DNA of 64,000 bases from UBA1443 sp964445745 (GCA_964445745.1 CAYULU010000002.1:19517-83516), one strand, 5' to 3'; counted from the first letter of the stretch, positions 48,336-58,125 are shown. Numbers and translations are program-made. The notes: generated by a model not told the origin, from the sequence alone.

Positions 48336-49381
48336 CAGCGTTTAATCCCCAAAAGTCGCAACAACCGGTCCGTCAAAATTTCCTCCCCGGAACGAATTCG
48401 AAGCCTTGCCGCCAACACAAGAGGATTCAGGACTTGTGTGATTAAATCCCGGGAACGGTAAAAATCCTTTTCCGTCGTGATAATCTCGTCAACGCCTGCC
48501 GAGCGACTGATTTCCTTGATTTCCTTCAGTTCCGATTCTTTATATTCATGGTGATCCAGAAACTCAAAATTTCGAACCGTCTTGATCAAAGCGCGTTGCA
48601 ACACCAGCTGAAACGAGCGCGGGGTACCAACCGCCGCAAACGTGGCGACTTTTTTATGCTGCATTTTTTCAAGGGAAACCCGGGAACGATTCTTGGCGCG
48701 ATAAAGAAAAAGCGGTTCCATATACGCTTCCACAAAATGAGCCTGGGGCGAAAGGCTCTGGACCTGCTCCCGAAGGCTCTTTAACTGTTCGGGAGTCACG
48801 AGGTTGACGTGGGTCAGGACTACCACCGTCGCCCTTTTCAAAACGCTCATAGGCTCACGAAGAATACCGCGCGGGATGAGGTTCTGGTTGCCGAACGGGT
48901 TAAGGGAGTTAACAACAATAATCTCCACGTCCCGTTCGACCGCTACCTGCTGAAGCCCATCGTCTAAAATCGCAACGTCCACCCGTTTTTCTTTTACAAT
49001 GTCCAAGGCCGTCTTCACACGATCACGGCCAACACCAATGATCACCGTCGGCATGTGATGCTGAAATTCTTCAATTTCGTCGTGATTATACCCGCGCGTG
49101 AGAATCAGCGGAGTTTTGCGAATCGCAGAGATTTTTCGGGCAAAGAACTCCACAAGCGGCGTTTTTCCTGTTCCACCCCAAGTGAGATTTCCGACACTGA
49201 TAACGGGGAACGGCAGTTTCGAACGTTTCAGATACTTTTTTTCATGTGCCCATCGCAATCCCCTAACCCCCACCCCGTAAACGAACGATGCGGCACTAAG
49301 TAGGGGGCATAAGCAAAAAGAGACTGTATCACGGCATTTTCCCTCGGCCACCAATCGAAAATAGTTTTTGAGATTCTCCAT
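48335..49381 (-). CDS. lpxK: tetraacyldisaccharide 4'-kinase
   Basis: Phosphorylates the lipid A disaccharide at the 4' position at the inner membrane. 348 residues. The hallmark PVISVGNLTWGGTGKTPLVE contains the Walker A loop; VAILDDGLQQVAVERDVEII carries the catalytic Asp pair; VVLTHVNLV and ATFAAVGTPRSFQ follow. I keep the upstream ATG at 49381, which overlaps waaA by 53 bases, because the N-terminal region before the Walker loop is then of normal LpxK length. Confidence 0.93.
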   Translation of the reverse strand: MENLKNYFRLVAEGKCRDTVSFCLCPLLSAASFVYGVGVRGLRWAHEKKYLKRSKLPFPVISVGNLTWGGTGKTPLVEFFARKISAIRKTPLILTRGYNHDEIEEFQHHMPTVIIGVGRDRVKTALDIVKEKRVDVAILDDGLQQVAVERDVEIIVVNSLNPFGNQNLIPRGILREPMSVLKRATVVVLTHVNLVTPEQLKSLREQVQSLSPQAHFVEAYMEPLFLYRAKNRSRVSLEKMQHKKVATFAAVGTPRSFQLVLQRALIKTVRNFEFLDHHEYKESELKEIKEISRSAGVDEIITTEKDFYRSRDLITQVLNPLVLAARLRIRSGEEILTDRLLRLLGIKR

Positions 49382-50699
49382 CGGTTTTCATCCTTTCTGA
49401 CGTCATCCGGGACGCGAGGAACATCAACACCCATCCTGCCTGGCGTTTGCTCGCCCCCTTAAGACGATTGACGATCTGATTCGCTTTCACACCCGCCTCA
49501 CGGCGCAGGGCCGGATCCGATAGAAACTTCTCTGACATAGCCTTTAGGTCTCCCGGTTCCCGTACAAGAAAAGCCCCGCCGCCCTGATCGAGCTCGCGGT
49601 AGATCATGTTGAAATTAAAGACATGCGATCCGTGCATCACGGCCCGGTCAAAGCGTGCCGATTCCACCGGATTTTGTCCGCCGTGCGGGACCAAGCTTCC
49701 GCCCATAAACACAAGATCCGCAATTTGATATAGCTCTTTTAAAATGCCAAGTTGGTCCAGCATCAAAACATCAAAACTTCCGGGCACGGGTTTTCGGGAT
49801 GCCAAAACGGTTCGACACGAACCCGTGGAAAGATTCCTCACTAACTTTTCGGAACGTTCAATGTGGCGGGGTGCCACAATCATCTTGAGAGCGGGAAATT
49901 TCTTTCGAAGTTCTAAAAAAACATCCGTAAGAACCTTTTCTTCTCCCGGGTGCGTACTGCCGGCTACAAAAACAAGATCTTCCCCGTTCACCCCAAGACG
50001 TTTCCTGATCAAATCGGGCGACAGACCTTTATCCTGTTCCAGCTCCACTTGATCAAATTTCATATTCCCCATTTCCCGGACCGATTCTTCAAAAACCCCC
50101 AATTCACGAAATCGCTGAGCATCTTCCCGTGTCTGAGCAAGCACAAAATCTATCTTTTTCCAAAGCCCGGACAAAAGGAAACCCGCGGCACGGTACCGTT
50201 TAAACGACCGCTCCGATAACCGCGCATTGACAACACCCACGGGAATATCTCGCCGCTTCGATTCAATCAGGAGATTCGGCCAAATCTCGGTTTCAGCAAG
50301 GACGACGGCCACCGGCCGAATCTCATCCAGAAAACGCCGAACCACAAACGAGATATCAAACGGAAAGTAGGCGACCCGAACCCGGGAGCCTTCCATTTTT
50401 TTCGCGATTCGCTGGCCCGTGGGAGTCACCGTCGTAAGGAAAAAATCAAGATCCCGGTCTCGCTCCAGCAATTCTTGGACAAATTTTTCGACAGCATTAA
50501 CTTCTCCGACACTCACCGCGTGAAGCCACACCGTTTTCTCGGAACCCGGCCTTTTTCCCCGACTCCTTGAAAGATTCCCCCACCGTTCCCGCCAAAGCCG
50601 CTGAGGGTCTTCTGCCTGTCTGATCTTCACCAGAAAAATCGGAAGATAAAAAATTCCAAATATCAAGAAAGCCAGGTTATATATAAATGTCATCGCCAT
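49329..50699 (-). CDS. waaA: Kdo transferase
   Basis: Adds Kdo from CMP-Kdo to lipid A. An N-terminal membrane anchor (FIYNLAFLIFGIFYLPIFLV) is followed by the GT30 pattern: SVGEVNAVEKFVQELLERD, VVLAETEIWPNLLIESKRR, LVFVAGSTHPGEEKVLTDVF, MGGSLVPHGGQNPVESARF. About 456 residues. ATG 50699 is preferred because AGGAAG lies 9 bases upstream; the frame extends nine codons further without a RBS. Partner of kdsA, kdsB and kdsD at 17-22 kb. Confidence 0.93.
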   Translation of the reverse strand: MAMTFIYNLAFLIFGIFYLPIFLVKIRQAEDPQRLWRERWGNLSRSRGKRPGSEKTVWLHAVSVGEVNAVEKFVQELLERDRDLDFFLTTVTPTGQRIAKKMEGSRVRVAYFPFDISFVVRRFLDEIRPVAVVLAETEIWPNLLIESKRRDIPVGVVNARLSERSFKRYRAAGFLLSGLWKKIDFVLAQTREDAQRFRELGVFEESVREMGNMKFDQVELEQDKGLSPDLIRKRLGVNGEDLVFVAGSTHPGEEKVLTDVFLELRKKFPALKMIVAPRHIERSEKLVRNLSTGSCRTVLASRKPVPGSFDVLMLDQLGILKELYQIADLVFMGGSLVPHGGQNPVESARFDRAVMHGSHVFNFNMIYRELDQGGGAFLVREPGDLKAMSEKFLSDPALRREAGVKANQIVNRLKGASKRQAGWVLMFLASRMTSERMKTDGESQKLFSIGGRGKMP

Positions 50700-50760
50700 T
50701 ATGAATACTTCCTGCCTCTGTAACAAGGCCCCGAATCATAAAAAACTCGACCCGGGTTGC

Positions 50761-51645
50761 TTAGGCTCTCGGATGTGCCGTCCCATAGGCATCCTTAAGA
50801 CGCTGAGTAGTCACGTGCGTATAAATCTGGGTCGTCGAAAGATTCGCATGGCCCAAAAGCTCCTGCACGCTCCTGAGATCCGCTCCCCGATCCAACATGT
50901 GAGTGGCAAAAGAGTGCCTCAGCATATGGGGCGAAACTTCTTTCCCGAGGCCCACTCGTTTTACGTATTTCAAAATCATTCGTCGAATACTGCGATCCGT
51001 CAAGCGACCCCCCAGACGGCTGACAAAGAGCGGTTTTTTGATCGCATGTTGCGGTTCTTTGGGCGGTTTTTCATCCAGGTACCGTTTAAGACAGGAAAGC
51101 GCGGTCTGCCCCACCGGTACGATCCGCTCTTTTTTCCCTTTACCCCGAACCCTCGCCCAGCCCGCAAAGAGATCGCAATCATCATGATTCAGCCCCACAA
51201 GCTCACTCACGCGAAAGCCCGAGCTGTAGAGCATTTCGAGAATGGCCTTGTCCCGTTTTTCTTCCCAGTTCCCCTTGACCGGCGCTTCTAACAGTTTGGT
51301 GATCTCATCCGGGTTAAGAAATTCAGGAAGTCTTTTTTCTTTTTTAGGAGTGGCGATTCCCGCTGCAGGATTTTGGGTCAAAACGTTTTCACGAGTCAGA
51401 TATTTGAAAAAAGAACGCAGGCAGGCAAGCTTTCTCGCAATGGAGCTTTTACTGTACTCCCGTGTTTTCAGAAAAGCCAGAAAGGAACGAATGTCCAGAT
51501 ACGTTAACCCCGCAAGATCTTTTTCAGAAAGAAACTTCATAAATTCGCGAAGGTCAATAGCATAATTTTTTACCGTGTGAATGGAAGCCCCTTTTTCCGT
51601 GGTAAGAAACCCTAGAAAATCCTCAACGCGTTGATCGGTCGCCAT
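50761..51645 (-). CDS. xerC: tyrosine recombinase XerC/XerD
   Basis: Resolves chromosome dimers. 294 residues: an N-terminal SAM-like core-binding domain (1-95) and catalytic domain with the pentad R145 (SGFRVSELVG), Lys in RGKGKKERIVP, H240/R243 (HMLRHSFATHML), H266 (ELLGHANLS) and nucleophile Y275 (QIYTHVTT). The usual place next to topA suggests XerC, but XerD cannot be excluded. Five bases separate it from topA. Confidence 0.9.
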   Translation of the reverse strand: MATDQRVEDFLGFLTTEKGASIHTVKNYAIDLREFMKFLSEKDLAGLTYLDIRSFLAFLKTREYSKSSIARKLACLRSFFKYLTRENVLTQNPAAGIATPKKEKRLPEFLNPDEITKLLEAPVKGNWEEKRDKAILEMLYSSGFRVSELVGLNHDDCDLFAGWARVRGKGKKERIVPVGQTALSCLKRYLDEKPPKEPQHAIKKPLFVSRLGGRLTDRSIRRMILKYVKRVGLGKEVSPHMLRHSFATHMLDRGADLRSVQELLGHANLSTTQIYTHVTTQRLKDAYGTAHPRA

Positions 51646-51650
51646 AAATT

Positions 51651-53771
51651 TCAGGAGGGAGGAGAAGTCGGATCGGAGGGGGGCTCAGAATTTTCGTCTT
51701 TTTTGGGAAGCTGTTGCACCGTATAAGTGCATTGAGGATAGTTGGAACAACCATAGAATGCACGTCGCCCTTTGGCTTTGCGCTTCACGAGTTCTCCGCC
51801 ACACCCCGGCTCGGGGCAGAAAAAACCTGTCGGGATGGATCTCGTATATTTACAATCCGGAAACCCGGAACACGCAAGAAATTTCCCAAACCGTCCGAAC
51901 TTGATCAAAAGCTGTTTGCCGCAAATATCACATTTAAATTCCGTCGGGATAGGCTCCCGCTTAAAATTTTTCATCTCCTCACGGGCCTTGATCAAAAGCT
52001 CATTAAAGGGCCCGTAAAAATCATAAAGCACTTTTTTCCACTCCATCTTCCCCTCTTCAACCTCATCCAGTTCCTCTTCCATCAGAGCCGTAAACTCAGC
52101 CTCAAGCACTTTGGGAAAATGCTCCACCAGAAGGTCGGTGATCATTTCTCCCAGTTCGGTCGGGATAAGCGCCCCGCCCTTCTTTTCACAGTAATCCCGG
52201 TTCAGCAATGTTGAAATCGTCGGGGCATAAGTACTCGGCCGTCCAATGCCTTTTTCCTCAAGAAGCTTCACAAGACTTGCATCATTGAAGCGTGCCGGCG
52301 GCTTCGTGAAATGTTGATCCCCAAGGAGCTCATGAAGCTTCAACTTTTGACCGACTTCCAGCACAGGAACCTCCCCGACTTCAGGAGCCTCTTCCTCCCC
52401 CGACTCTTTCGATACTTCTTTTTCTGTCTTGATCTCGCCAAACGCGGCTGTAAACCCAGGGAAAATATTTCGGGTCCCGGTCGTTTTGAACCAAAACTTG
52501 TCTCCCCCGAGAATCGCAATAGCCGTCACTTCATCAACCGCCGGAACCATCTGGGAAGCAACAAACTTTCTCCAAATCAGCTCATAAAGCTTGAACTCAT
52601 CATCCGCAAGATACTCTTTTACAGAATCCGGTGTCCGGTAAACTGACGTGGGGCGGATGGCCTCATGAGCCTCTTGGGCTCCTTTGCGGGATTTATAAAC
52701 CGGAGGAGTCGGGGGAAGATAATCTTTTCCGAATTTTTCACCAATAAACTGAACCGCTTCCTGCTGAGCCGTCGGCGCAATATTCACCGAATCGGTTCTC
52801 ATATAGGTGATCAACCCGATACTTCCTTCGCTTCCTAACTCCACGCCCTCGTAGAGCTTTTGGGCAATTCGCATGGTGTTGACGGAAGAAAATCCGATAC
52901 GAGTATACGACTCCTGCTGAAGCTTGCTGGTCGTGTAGGGGGCCTGGGGACGGCGGCGTCTTTCGGTCTTATCAATTTTAGAAACCTCGAAAAACAGGAC
53001 CGAAAGCTCTTGCTTAATTTTTTCCACTTCCTCCTGATTGGGAAAAACCGGTTTTTCTGATCCGATGCGATCCAGCCGGGAAAGAAAGGTTTTTCCCTGA
53101 CAATCCCCCTCCTGGGGCGAAAATTTCGCATCGAGCGTCCAATATTCCTGAGGGACAAATTTTCGAATTTCACGTTCTCTGTCAACAATAAACCGAAGCG
53201 CCACAGACTGGACGCGACCGGCACTCAGCCCCCGGCCGACTTTTTTCCAAAGAAGAGGGCTCAACTGGTAACCCACGATGCGATCCAGAATTCGTCGCGC
53301 TTGTTGCGCATTAACAAGATTAATTCCAATATCCCGAGGGTGCTCAAAGGCACGAGCTACAGCCTCCTTGGTAATCTCGTGAAATTCCACGCGTTTGATA
53401 TCAAGCTCTGGATCCTGTTCTCGGAAAATATGCGCCAGATGCCAGCTAATCGCTTCTCCCTCGCGATCCGGATCGGTAGCCAGATAAACAGATTTTTTAC
53501 CGGCCGCTGAGGATTTAAGCAGTTTTGCTGTTTTAATATTTTTAGGAGAGATGATGTATTCAGGCGTAAAATCCTTTTCAAGATCAACCCCCATACGGCT
53601 TTTGGGAAGGTCGCGAACATGCCCCATGGAAGCTTCCACTTGGTAATCTTTGCCGAGAAACTTATTGATCGTCTTGGCCTTGGCCGGAGATTCGACAATC
53701 ACAAGGTGGGTGGCTCCTGAAACATTCACCACCCGTTTTCCTTTTGAAGTTTTTTTCTTTGATTTTGCCAC
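51651..53771 (-). CDS. topA: DNA topoisomerase I
   Basis: Type IA topoisomerase that relaxes negative supercoils. 706 residues: TOPRIM (LVIVESPAKAKTINKFLGKD; YLATDPDREGEAISWHL with acidic residues), the active-site Y323 in IGLITYMRTDSVNI, and two C-terminal zinc ribbons (CDICGKQLLIKFGRFGKF, CPEPGCGGELVKRK) for DNA binding. Ends with a Ser/Pro-rich tail. The basic N-terminal extension (KSKKKTSKGKR) is short. Upstream is 298 bases with no gene. Confidence 0.97.
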   Translation of the reverse strand: MAKSKKKTSKGKRVVNVSGATHLVIVESPAKAKTINKFLGKDYQVEASMGHVRDLPKSRMGVDLEKDFTPEYIISPKNIKTAKLLKSSAAGKKSVYLATDPDREGEAISWHLAHIFREQDPELDIKRVEFHEITKEAVARAFEHPRDIGINLVNAQQARRILDRIVGYQLSPLLWKKVGRGLSAGRVQSVALRFIVDREREIRKFVPQEYWTLDAKFSPQEGDCQGKTFLSRLDRIGSEKPVFPNQEEVEKIKQELSVLFFEVSKIDKTERRRRPQAPYTTSKLQQESYTRIGFSSVNTMRIAQKLYEGVELGSEGSIGLITYMRTDSVNIAPTAQQEAVQFIGEKFGKDYLPPTPPVYKSRKGAQEAHEAIRPTSVYRTPDSVKEYLADDEFKLYELIWRKFVASQMVPAVDEVTAIAILGGDKFWFKTTGTRNIFPGFTAAFGEIKTEKEVSKESGEEEAPEVGEVPVLEVGQKLKLHELLGDQHFTKPPARFNDASLVKLLEEKGIGRPSTYAPTISTLLNRDYCEKKGGALIPTELGEMITDLLVEHFPKVLEAEFTALMEEELDEVEEGKMEWKKVLYDFYGPFNELLIKAREEMKNFKREPIPTEFKCDICGKQLLIKFGRFGKFLACSGFPDCKYTRSIPTGFFCPEPGCGGELVKRKAKGRRAFYGCSNYPQCTYTVQQLPKKDENSEPPSDPTSPPS

Positions 53772-54069
53772 AACAACTCCTTTGATAAAATCTAAAATGG
53801 AAGCTAGAACCGATTTTACGGGTATGCCGTCCCCTCCCGTTGTTTACCAAGCGGTTGGAGAATAGCAAAAAAATAAGGAACCACTTTTAATAAATTGTAA
53901 GAAGCTTGTACATCTTCAAAAAATTCAGAGCAGCATTCGCTCCCGGACGCCTGTTAAAATACAACTTGTTCGCATAGAGCAAACTTGAAGTGAGGAATTC
54001 TAATCAAATACCGCTTGTTTGTAAATTTGATTTTATCGGACTTTCCGCAAGTTATCCTACAGAAACAAC
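53772..54069. other. intergenic region upstream of topA
   Basis: 298 bases, A/T-rich in parts. No gene, terminator or clear promoter recognised. Confidence 0.4.
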
Positions 54070-54441
54070 TTAGGATATTTTACGCCATGGATCTTCTGGA
54101 TTTTCTTTGGCAAGAGGAGTTTTTTTCTTAGGCGTCAGAGAGGACTTCTTGTAAAGTAGTTCAAGTTCATAAATTTGTGAATCCCGCACAGCCTGGCTTT
54201 CAATGCGCTTCACAAGACGTCTCAGCGTTGCGACGCGAAATCCAAATCTCTCGATACAAAGCGTTGTAAGCAAACGAGTTAGAAGGTTTATATGAACTTC
54301 AAGATCTGTGATTCGATCTTCGTCCCGAGCCTTATTCTCTAGGGTCTCCTTCAGATGGTTCTTTAAATCAGAGACCTGCGCATAAAGAGCCAACATCTCG
54401 TTAAGCGAGGATTGTTTTCCAACTTTCTTTTTCTTTTTCAT
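54070..54441 (-). CDS. small coiled-coil protein, unknown function
   Basis: 123 residues, strongly basic at both ends (MKKKKKVGKQ; KKSSLTPKKKTPLAKENPED). The middle is helical with heptad-like leucines (MLALYAQVSDLKNHLKETL, ITDLEVHINLLTRLLTTLCI). GGGGGAG lies four bases before the ATG, so it is likely a real gene. Single transcription unit by context. No family recognised. Confidence 0.6.
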   Translation of the reverse strand: MKKKKKVGKQSSLNEMLALYAQVSDLKNHLKETLENKARDEDRITDLEVHINLLTRLLTTLCIERFGFRVATLRRLVKRIESQAVRDSQIYELELLYKKSSLTPKKKTPLAKENPEDPWRKIS

Positions 54442-54532
54442 CTATCTCCCCCTCAAAATCAATTATAGCACACGTGATTTCGGGAAGGTTAGGCGACTAA
54501 AGTCACTTGATAAAAGTTTAGAACCTGTGAAT

Positions 54533-54578
54533 AGAAAAAAAATCCTCCCCCATAGTTTTGCCATGGAGGAGGATTTAA
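54533..54578 (-). terminator. Rho-independent terminator after the RDD gene
   Basis: Minus-strand stem AAATCCTCCTCCAT / ATGGGGGAGGATTT (one imperfect pair) with loop GGCAAAACT, followed by TTTTTTC. Strong intrinsic terminator. A further 11-bp hairpin at 54582-54613 lies just upstream. Confidence 0.88.
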
Positions 54579-54581
54579 CCA

Positions 54582-54613
54582 TTGAAGCCAAAGTAAAAAC
54601 AATTTGGCTTCAA
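54582..54613 (-). other. perfect 11-bp hairpin before the terminator
   Basis: TTGAAGCCAAA / TTTGGCTTCAA around a 10-base loop, 11 bases past the RDD stop and immediately before the terminator. No T tract of its own; may stabilise the mRNA 3' end. Confidence 0.6.
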
Positions 54614-54624
54614 ACCATAACCAG

Positions 54625-55014
54625 TTAAGCTTCGAGCACCTGTGTTTTGGCCCAGTCATCCGCCAAACGATGTCCTTTCGTGATCAACATCACGATCTCA
54701 AGGATGTAACCGATGACTAGGACAAAAGGAACAATCAAAAGAATGTTCCGGATCAGCGCCTGAAGCCATGTTACTTTTTCTCCGGTCAAACTGACAATTT
54801 TGATCTTGACCATAGCTCGACCGGGAGAATAAACCGCATCACGAAATAACAACCACCCAATATTCACAAAAATCAGCACCACATTCCTCACGGCATCAGG
54901 GGCAGCCAGGAGGACCAATCCAATGATCACGCCGAGGACGATCGGGATAATAACAAGGTCGATCAGACCGGCCGCAAACCTTTTTCCCTTACTCGCTGGA
55001 ACCAATCCATCCAT
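54625..55014 (-). CDS. RDD family membrane protein
   Basis: 129 residues with three hydrophobic spans (about 16-36, 40-58, 88-112). RFAAGLIDLVIIPIVLGVII holds the family Arg and Asp, and FRDAVYSPGRAMVKIKIVS is the second family motif. Function unknown for most members. AAAGGAG lies seven bases before the ATG. It is divergently arranged with the plus-strand dehydrogenase and ends in a terminator, so it appears monocistronic. Confidence 0.88.
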   Translation of the reverse strand: MDGLVPASKGKRFAAGLIDLVIIPIVLGVIIGLVLLAAPDAVRNVVLIFVNIGWLLFRDAVYSPGRAMVKIKIVSLTGEKVTWLQALIRNILLIVPFVLVIGYILEIVMLITKGHRLADDWAKTQVLEA

Positions 55015-55190
55015 AATAAAACTCCTTTCGTTGAGAAAGCCTTTTATGTTAACAAGACGTGGTTTTCGTATAAACTCTATCGAGGAAAGACCAGCCTGTC
55101 AAAAACTTTTTTCACAAACGATCCCTACAGATAACGGCCTCCCTTGAAAGAAACTTGAGTTGTCCTGGATTCTGTTTCAAACGACTTCAC

Positions 55191-55220
55191 TTCACTGCAT
55201 CACCATATTTTTGTTATACT
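55191..55220 (+). promoter_or_regulatory. candidate promoter for the dehydrogenase gene
   Basis: TTCACT (-35, two mismatches to consensus), 18-base spacer, TATACT (-10) with an extended TGT before it; 50 bases upstream of the ATG. Only a candidate. Confidence 0.5.
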
Positions 55221-55269
55221 TACTCTCTAAAAACTCTGCCCCATTCAATCCCGTGAGGAGGATTCACTG

Positions 55270-56307
55270 ATGAGTAAAATGCGTGCGGTCATCTTCAAAG
55301 AGCACGGAAACCTTAGCGAACTTGAACAAGCCTACGTCGAGCTTCCGGAAATCGGCAATCGCGATGTCCTCGTAAAGGTCCATGCCGCTTCCATTAATCA
55401 TCTTGACCTGTGGAACCTTGCCGGAATGCCCGGAGTAAAAATCACGATGCCTCACATTCCCGGTTGTGATGTGGCCGGTGAAGTGGTCGCCAAGGGGAAA
55501 AAAGTCCGGGGCATTCCACTCCATAAACCCGTCATCGTAGCACCCGGTATTTCCTGCGGGAAATGTCCTTACTGCAGAAACGGATGGGACAGTCTCTGCC
55601 CACGCTATCAGATCCTGGGATTCCAGACCCAAGGAGGGTTTGCCGAATATGTAAAAGTTCCCGCCAGGAACATCATCCCCGTTTCCAAGCGCCTTTCCAT
55701 GGAATCCTGGGCCGCGGTACCCCTCGTATTCCTGACGGCATGGCACATGCTCATGACCCGCGGGAATCTTCAAAAAAAGGAAACCATTCTGATCCACGCG
55801 GCAGGCAGCGGCATCGGAAGCGCTGCCATCCAAATCGCAAAACTCATGCGTTGCCGTGTACTCACAACGGTCGGAAGTGAGGGAAAGGTACGGCTCGCCC
55901 GAACGCTCAAACCAGATGACACCATCAACTACCGGGCCAAAAATTTCGTTCCAGAAGTTTTGAAACTCACGAAAGGCCACGGGGTGGATGTAGTCTTTGA
56001 GCACATCGGCGGAGAAATCTTCACAAAAAGCTTGGCCTGCCTTAAGAAAAAAGGCCGGCTCCTGACCTGCGGCGCAACCTCAGGACGAATGGTCCCTCTC
56101 GATTTGCGAAATCTTTTTACCAAACAGCTTACGATCAGCGGTTCTTACATGGGAGGCGTTGCGGAGCTCAAACGAATTGTACGCTTGATGGAAAAAGGCC
56201 GCCTGAAACCGGTTGTGGACAGCGTCTATCCTCTTCAGCAAGTGAAACAGGCCATGCAACGCATGTCACGACGCGAAAACTTTGGCAAAATCATTTTAAA
56301 ACCATGA
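55270..56307 (+). CDS. zinc-type MDR oxidoreductase (quinone-oxidoreductase-like)
   Basis: 345 residues, medium-chain dehydrogenase fold. The structural-zinc Cys set CGKCPYCRNGWDSLC is present, as is the nucleotide loop LIHAAGSGIGSAAIQIAKLM. The usual catalytic-zinc Cys is replaced (VHAASINHLDLWNLAG), so it is closer to quinone oxidoreductases or enoyl reductases than to alcohol dehydrogenases. GAGGAGG lies eight bases before the ATG. One of only two plus-strand genes in the window. Confidence 0.88.
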   Translation: MSKMRAVIFKEHGNLSELEQAYVELPEIGNRDVLVKVHAASINHLDLWNLAGMPGVKITMPHIPGCDVAGEVVAKGKKVRGIPLHKPVIVAPGISCGKCPYCRNGWDSLCPRYQILGFQTQGGFAEYVKVPARNIIPVSKRLSMESWAAVPLVFLTAWHMLMTRGNLQKKETILIHAAGSGIGSAAIQIAKLMRCRVLTTVGSEGKVRLARTLKPDDTINYRAKNFVPEVLKLTKGHGVDVVFEHIGGEIFTKSLACLKKKGRLLTCGATSGRMVPLDLRNLFTKQLTISGSYMGGVAELKRIVRLMEKGRLKPVVDSVYPLQQVKQAMQRMSRRENFGKIILKP

Positions 56308-56410
56308 CAACACAAAACTTTCGCCGAAAGGCCCGGCCTCAGGACCTTATTATAAAATTCTTTTTTTTAAACGTTGAACGAATCGCCTCTTTCTTCTTAG
56401 GTCTTCGGCG

Positions 56411-57307
56411 ATGAAACGCTCACGTCTTTACCTTTCCGGAATTCGTTTGATGACTCTGAGTGCGGCCGCATTTGCTCTGATGGCGCTATGCGTCAAGATC
56501 GCCGCTGAATCAATTCCGCCCGTTCAGATCGTATTCTTTCGCAGCCTTTTCGGCATGATTCTCGTATTACCGATTATTTTTAAAAAAAAGGTCTCTCTTT
56601 GGGGACAGGAAAAGATAAAACTAATCGCGCGAGGTGTCAGTGGTTTTATAGCGTTGATCCTTCATTTTTATACCATTTCAAAACTCGGTTTGGGGCTGGC
56701 GGTAACGCTCAACTATATCTCCCCCATTTTTGCTGTCATCGGAGCCGTCTTTTTCCTAAACGAAAAACCCAGACTTTTGGTCTGGGGGCTTATCCTGCTT
56801 TCATTGGGGGGCGTGCTTTTACTCAATCCTGAACCTCTTACCACCTGGCAACCCGAAGTCTGGCTTGCCCTTCTATCATCCATTTTTGCCGCAATCGCTT
56901 ACATCACCATCCGGACCATCAAACATCGGGAATCCCCGCTAACCATTATTTTTTATTTCACAATGATCGCAACAATCGGTTCCGTCTTTTTTTTGCGCCG
57001 CTGGGTATGGCCCGATCTGTACGGATGGCTACTCATCGCAGGCGTGGTGGTCTTTTCTTTTTACGGACAGCTATGGATGACAACCGCACTGCGCCGGGCG
57101 CCACCTTACCTGGTAACGCCTTTCCAGTACTTTCACCCCGTCATCTCTTTCGGACTCGGGTGGTTGTTATGGAAAGACGCGATCACCCCGGGAATGGCGT
57201 TAGGGATTTTGCTCATCATCTTAAGCGGCTCACTTATTTCGTTTTTTGAAACGAAAATCCAAACCTCGCAAAAAATCCCAACCCTGCCTAGCGAAACTTC
57301 GCTTTAG
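56411..57307 (+). CDS. EamA/DMT-family transporter
   Basis: 298 residues with about ten hydrophobic helices in two EamA repeats: LSAAAFALMALCVKIAAESI opens the first repeat and WLALLSSIFAAIAYITIRTI the second. Likely exports or imports a small metabolite; substrate cannot be inferred. It follows the MDR gene by 103 bases on the same strand and converges with the DUF1189 gene, whose stop it overlaps by four bases. No clear RBS. Confidence 0.9.
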   Translation: MKRSRLYLSGIRLMTLSAAAFALMALCVKIAAESIPPVQIVFFRSLFGMILVLPIIFKKKVSLWGQEKIKLIARGVSGFIALILHFYTISKLGLGLAVTLNYISPIFAVIGAVFFLNEKPRLLVWGLILLSLGGVLLLNPEPLTTWQPEVWLALLSSIFAAIAYITIRTIKHRESPLTIIFYFTMIATIGSVFFLRRWVWPDLYGWLLIAGVVVFSFYGQLWMTTALRRAPPYLVTPFQYFHPVISFGLGWLLWKDAITPGMALGILLIILSGSLISFFETKIQTSQKIPTLPSETSL

Positions 57308-58125
57308 TTCTTGGCTGATTCTTGGTCCGTAACCTTAAACGCAAAGAACAGATAGCCCAGATTGATCAACAAGCTCAAAAACCACGCAAGGGGAAGATTT
57401 CGAACGATCCACCCGAGGGCCACGGATGCTGTAAGAGCAAAACAAGTCAGGCTAAATATCGAACCATACTGGAGTTTACTTTTCCGCATCAGATTCAACA
57501 AAAGTCCGATCAGGGAATAAAAAAGCGCCGCGAGAAGTAAAAAACAAAACAAAACGAGAAGAAGTACAAAGGGGATCACCCAGAAAAAAATCCGCTTAAC
57601 ATTTTGATAAATTTGCTTTACGACATCGCCCGTAATCATCACCCGGGACGGCAGTTGCCTGCGTTGGTCATCCGGTTGAGCCGCCTGAAATCCCGCCTGG
57701 GTAATATCTCTTTCTTCGATTTGTCCTGGTCCCTGCCTCAGAAATATTTTCTGGGATGTCACAAATACAGGGATATTTCCCATTTCAGACTCCTGAACGA
57801 TATCCTTATTCATATCAAAGGTCATCAGCGGTCCGAAAACAGGGTGAGACATGGTATAAGGCTGGGGAATATCTTGTCCGAGAGTAAGCCCTGCAGGAGT
57901 CCAGACCATAGACGGCAATTCCGTTTGAAGCCAGTTTGCCAATGAATCAGCCTGAGGTACCACCAGAGATGCAAACATCACCATGGCCACCAGAGTCACC
58001 AACCCCGCAAGATAGAGGGCGTAAAAAACGCCCCTTGATCCGCCGCTTTGTGCCGCATCGTGATAAACTTTGGGAAGGAAAAGCGCCGTAATGGGAGCTG
58101 TAAAAAACGTCATTTTCTTATTCAT
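57304..58125 (-). CDS. DUF1189-like membrane protein
   Basis: 273 residues. One hydrophobic span near the N-terminus (ALYLAGLVTLVAMVMFASLV), a long exported-looking loop (about 55-175; PYTMSHPVFGPLMTFDMNKD), and three or four C-terminal spans (FFWVIPFVLLLVLFCFLLLA onwards). The TAPITALFLPKVYHDAAQ start resembles the DUF1189 pattern (FFxPxxYxxV). Starts 8 bases inside greA, so the two form an operon. Function unknown. Confidence 0.7.
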   Translation of the reverse strand: MNKKMTFFTAPITALFLPKVYHDAAQSGGSRGVFYALYLAGLVTLVAMVMFASLVVPQADSLANWLQTELPSMVWTPAGLTLGQDIPQPYTMSHPVFGPLMTFDMNKDIVQESEMGNIPVFVTSQKIFLRQGPGQIEERDITQAGFQAAQPDDQRRQLPSRVMITGDVVKQIYQNVKRIFFWVIPFVLLLVLFCFLLLAALFYSLIGLLLNLMRKSKLQYGSIFSLTCFALTASVALGWIVRNLPLAWFLSLLINLGYLFFAFKVTDQESAKN

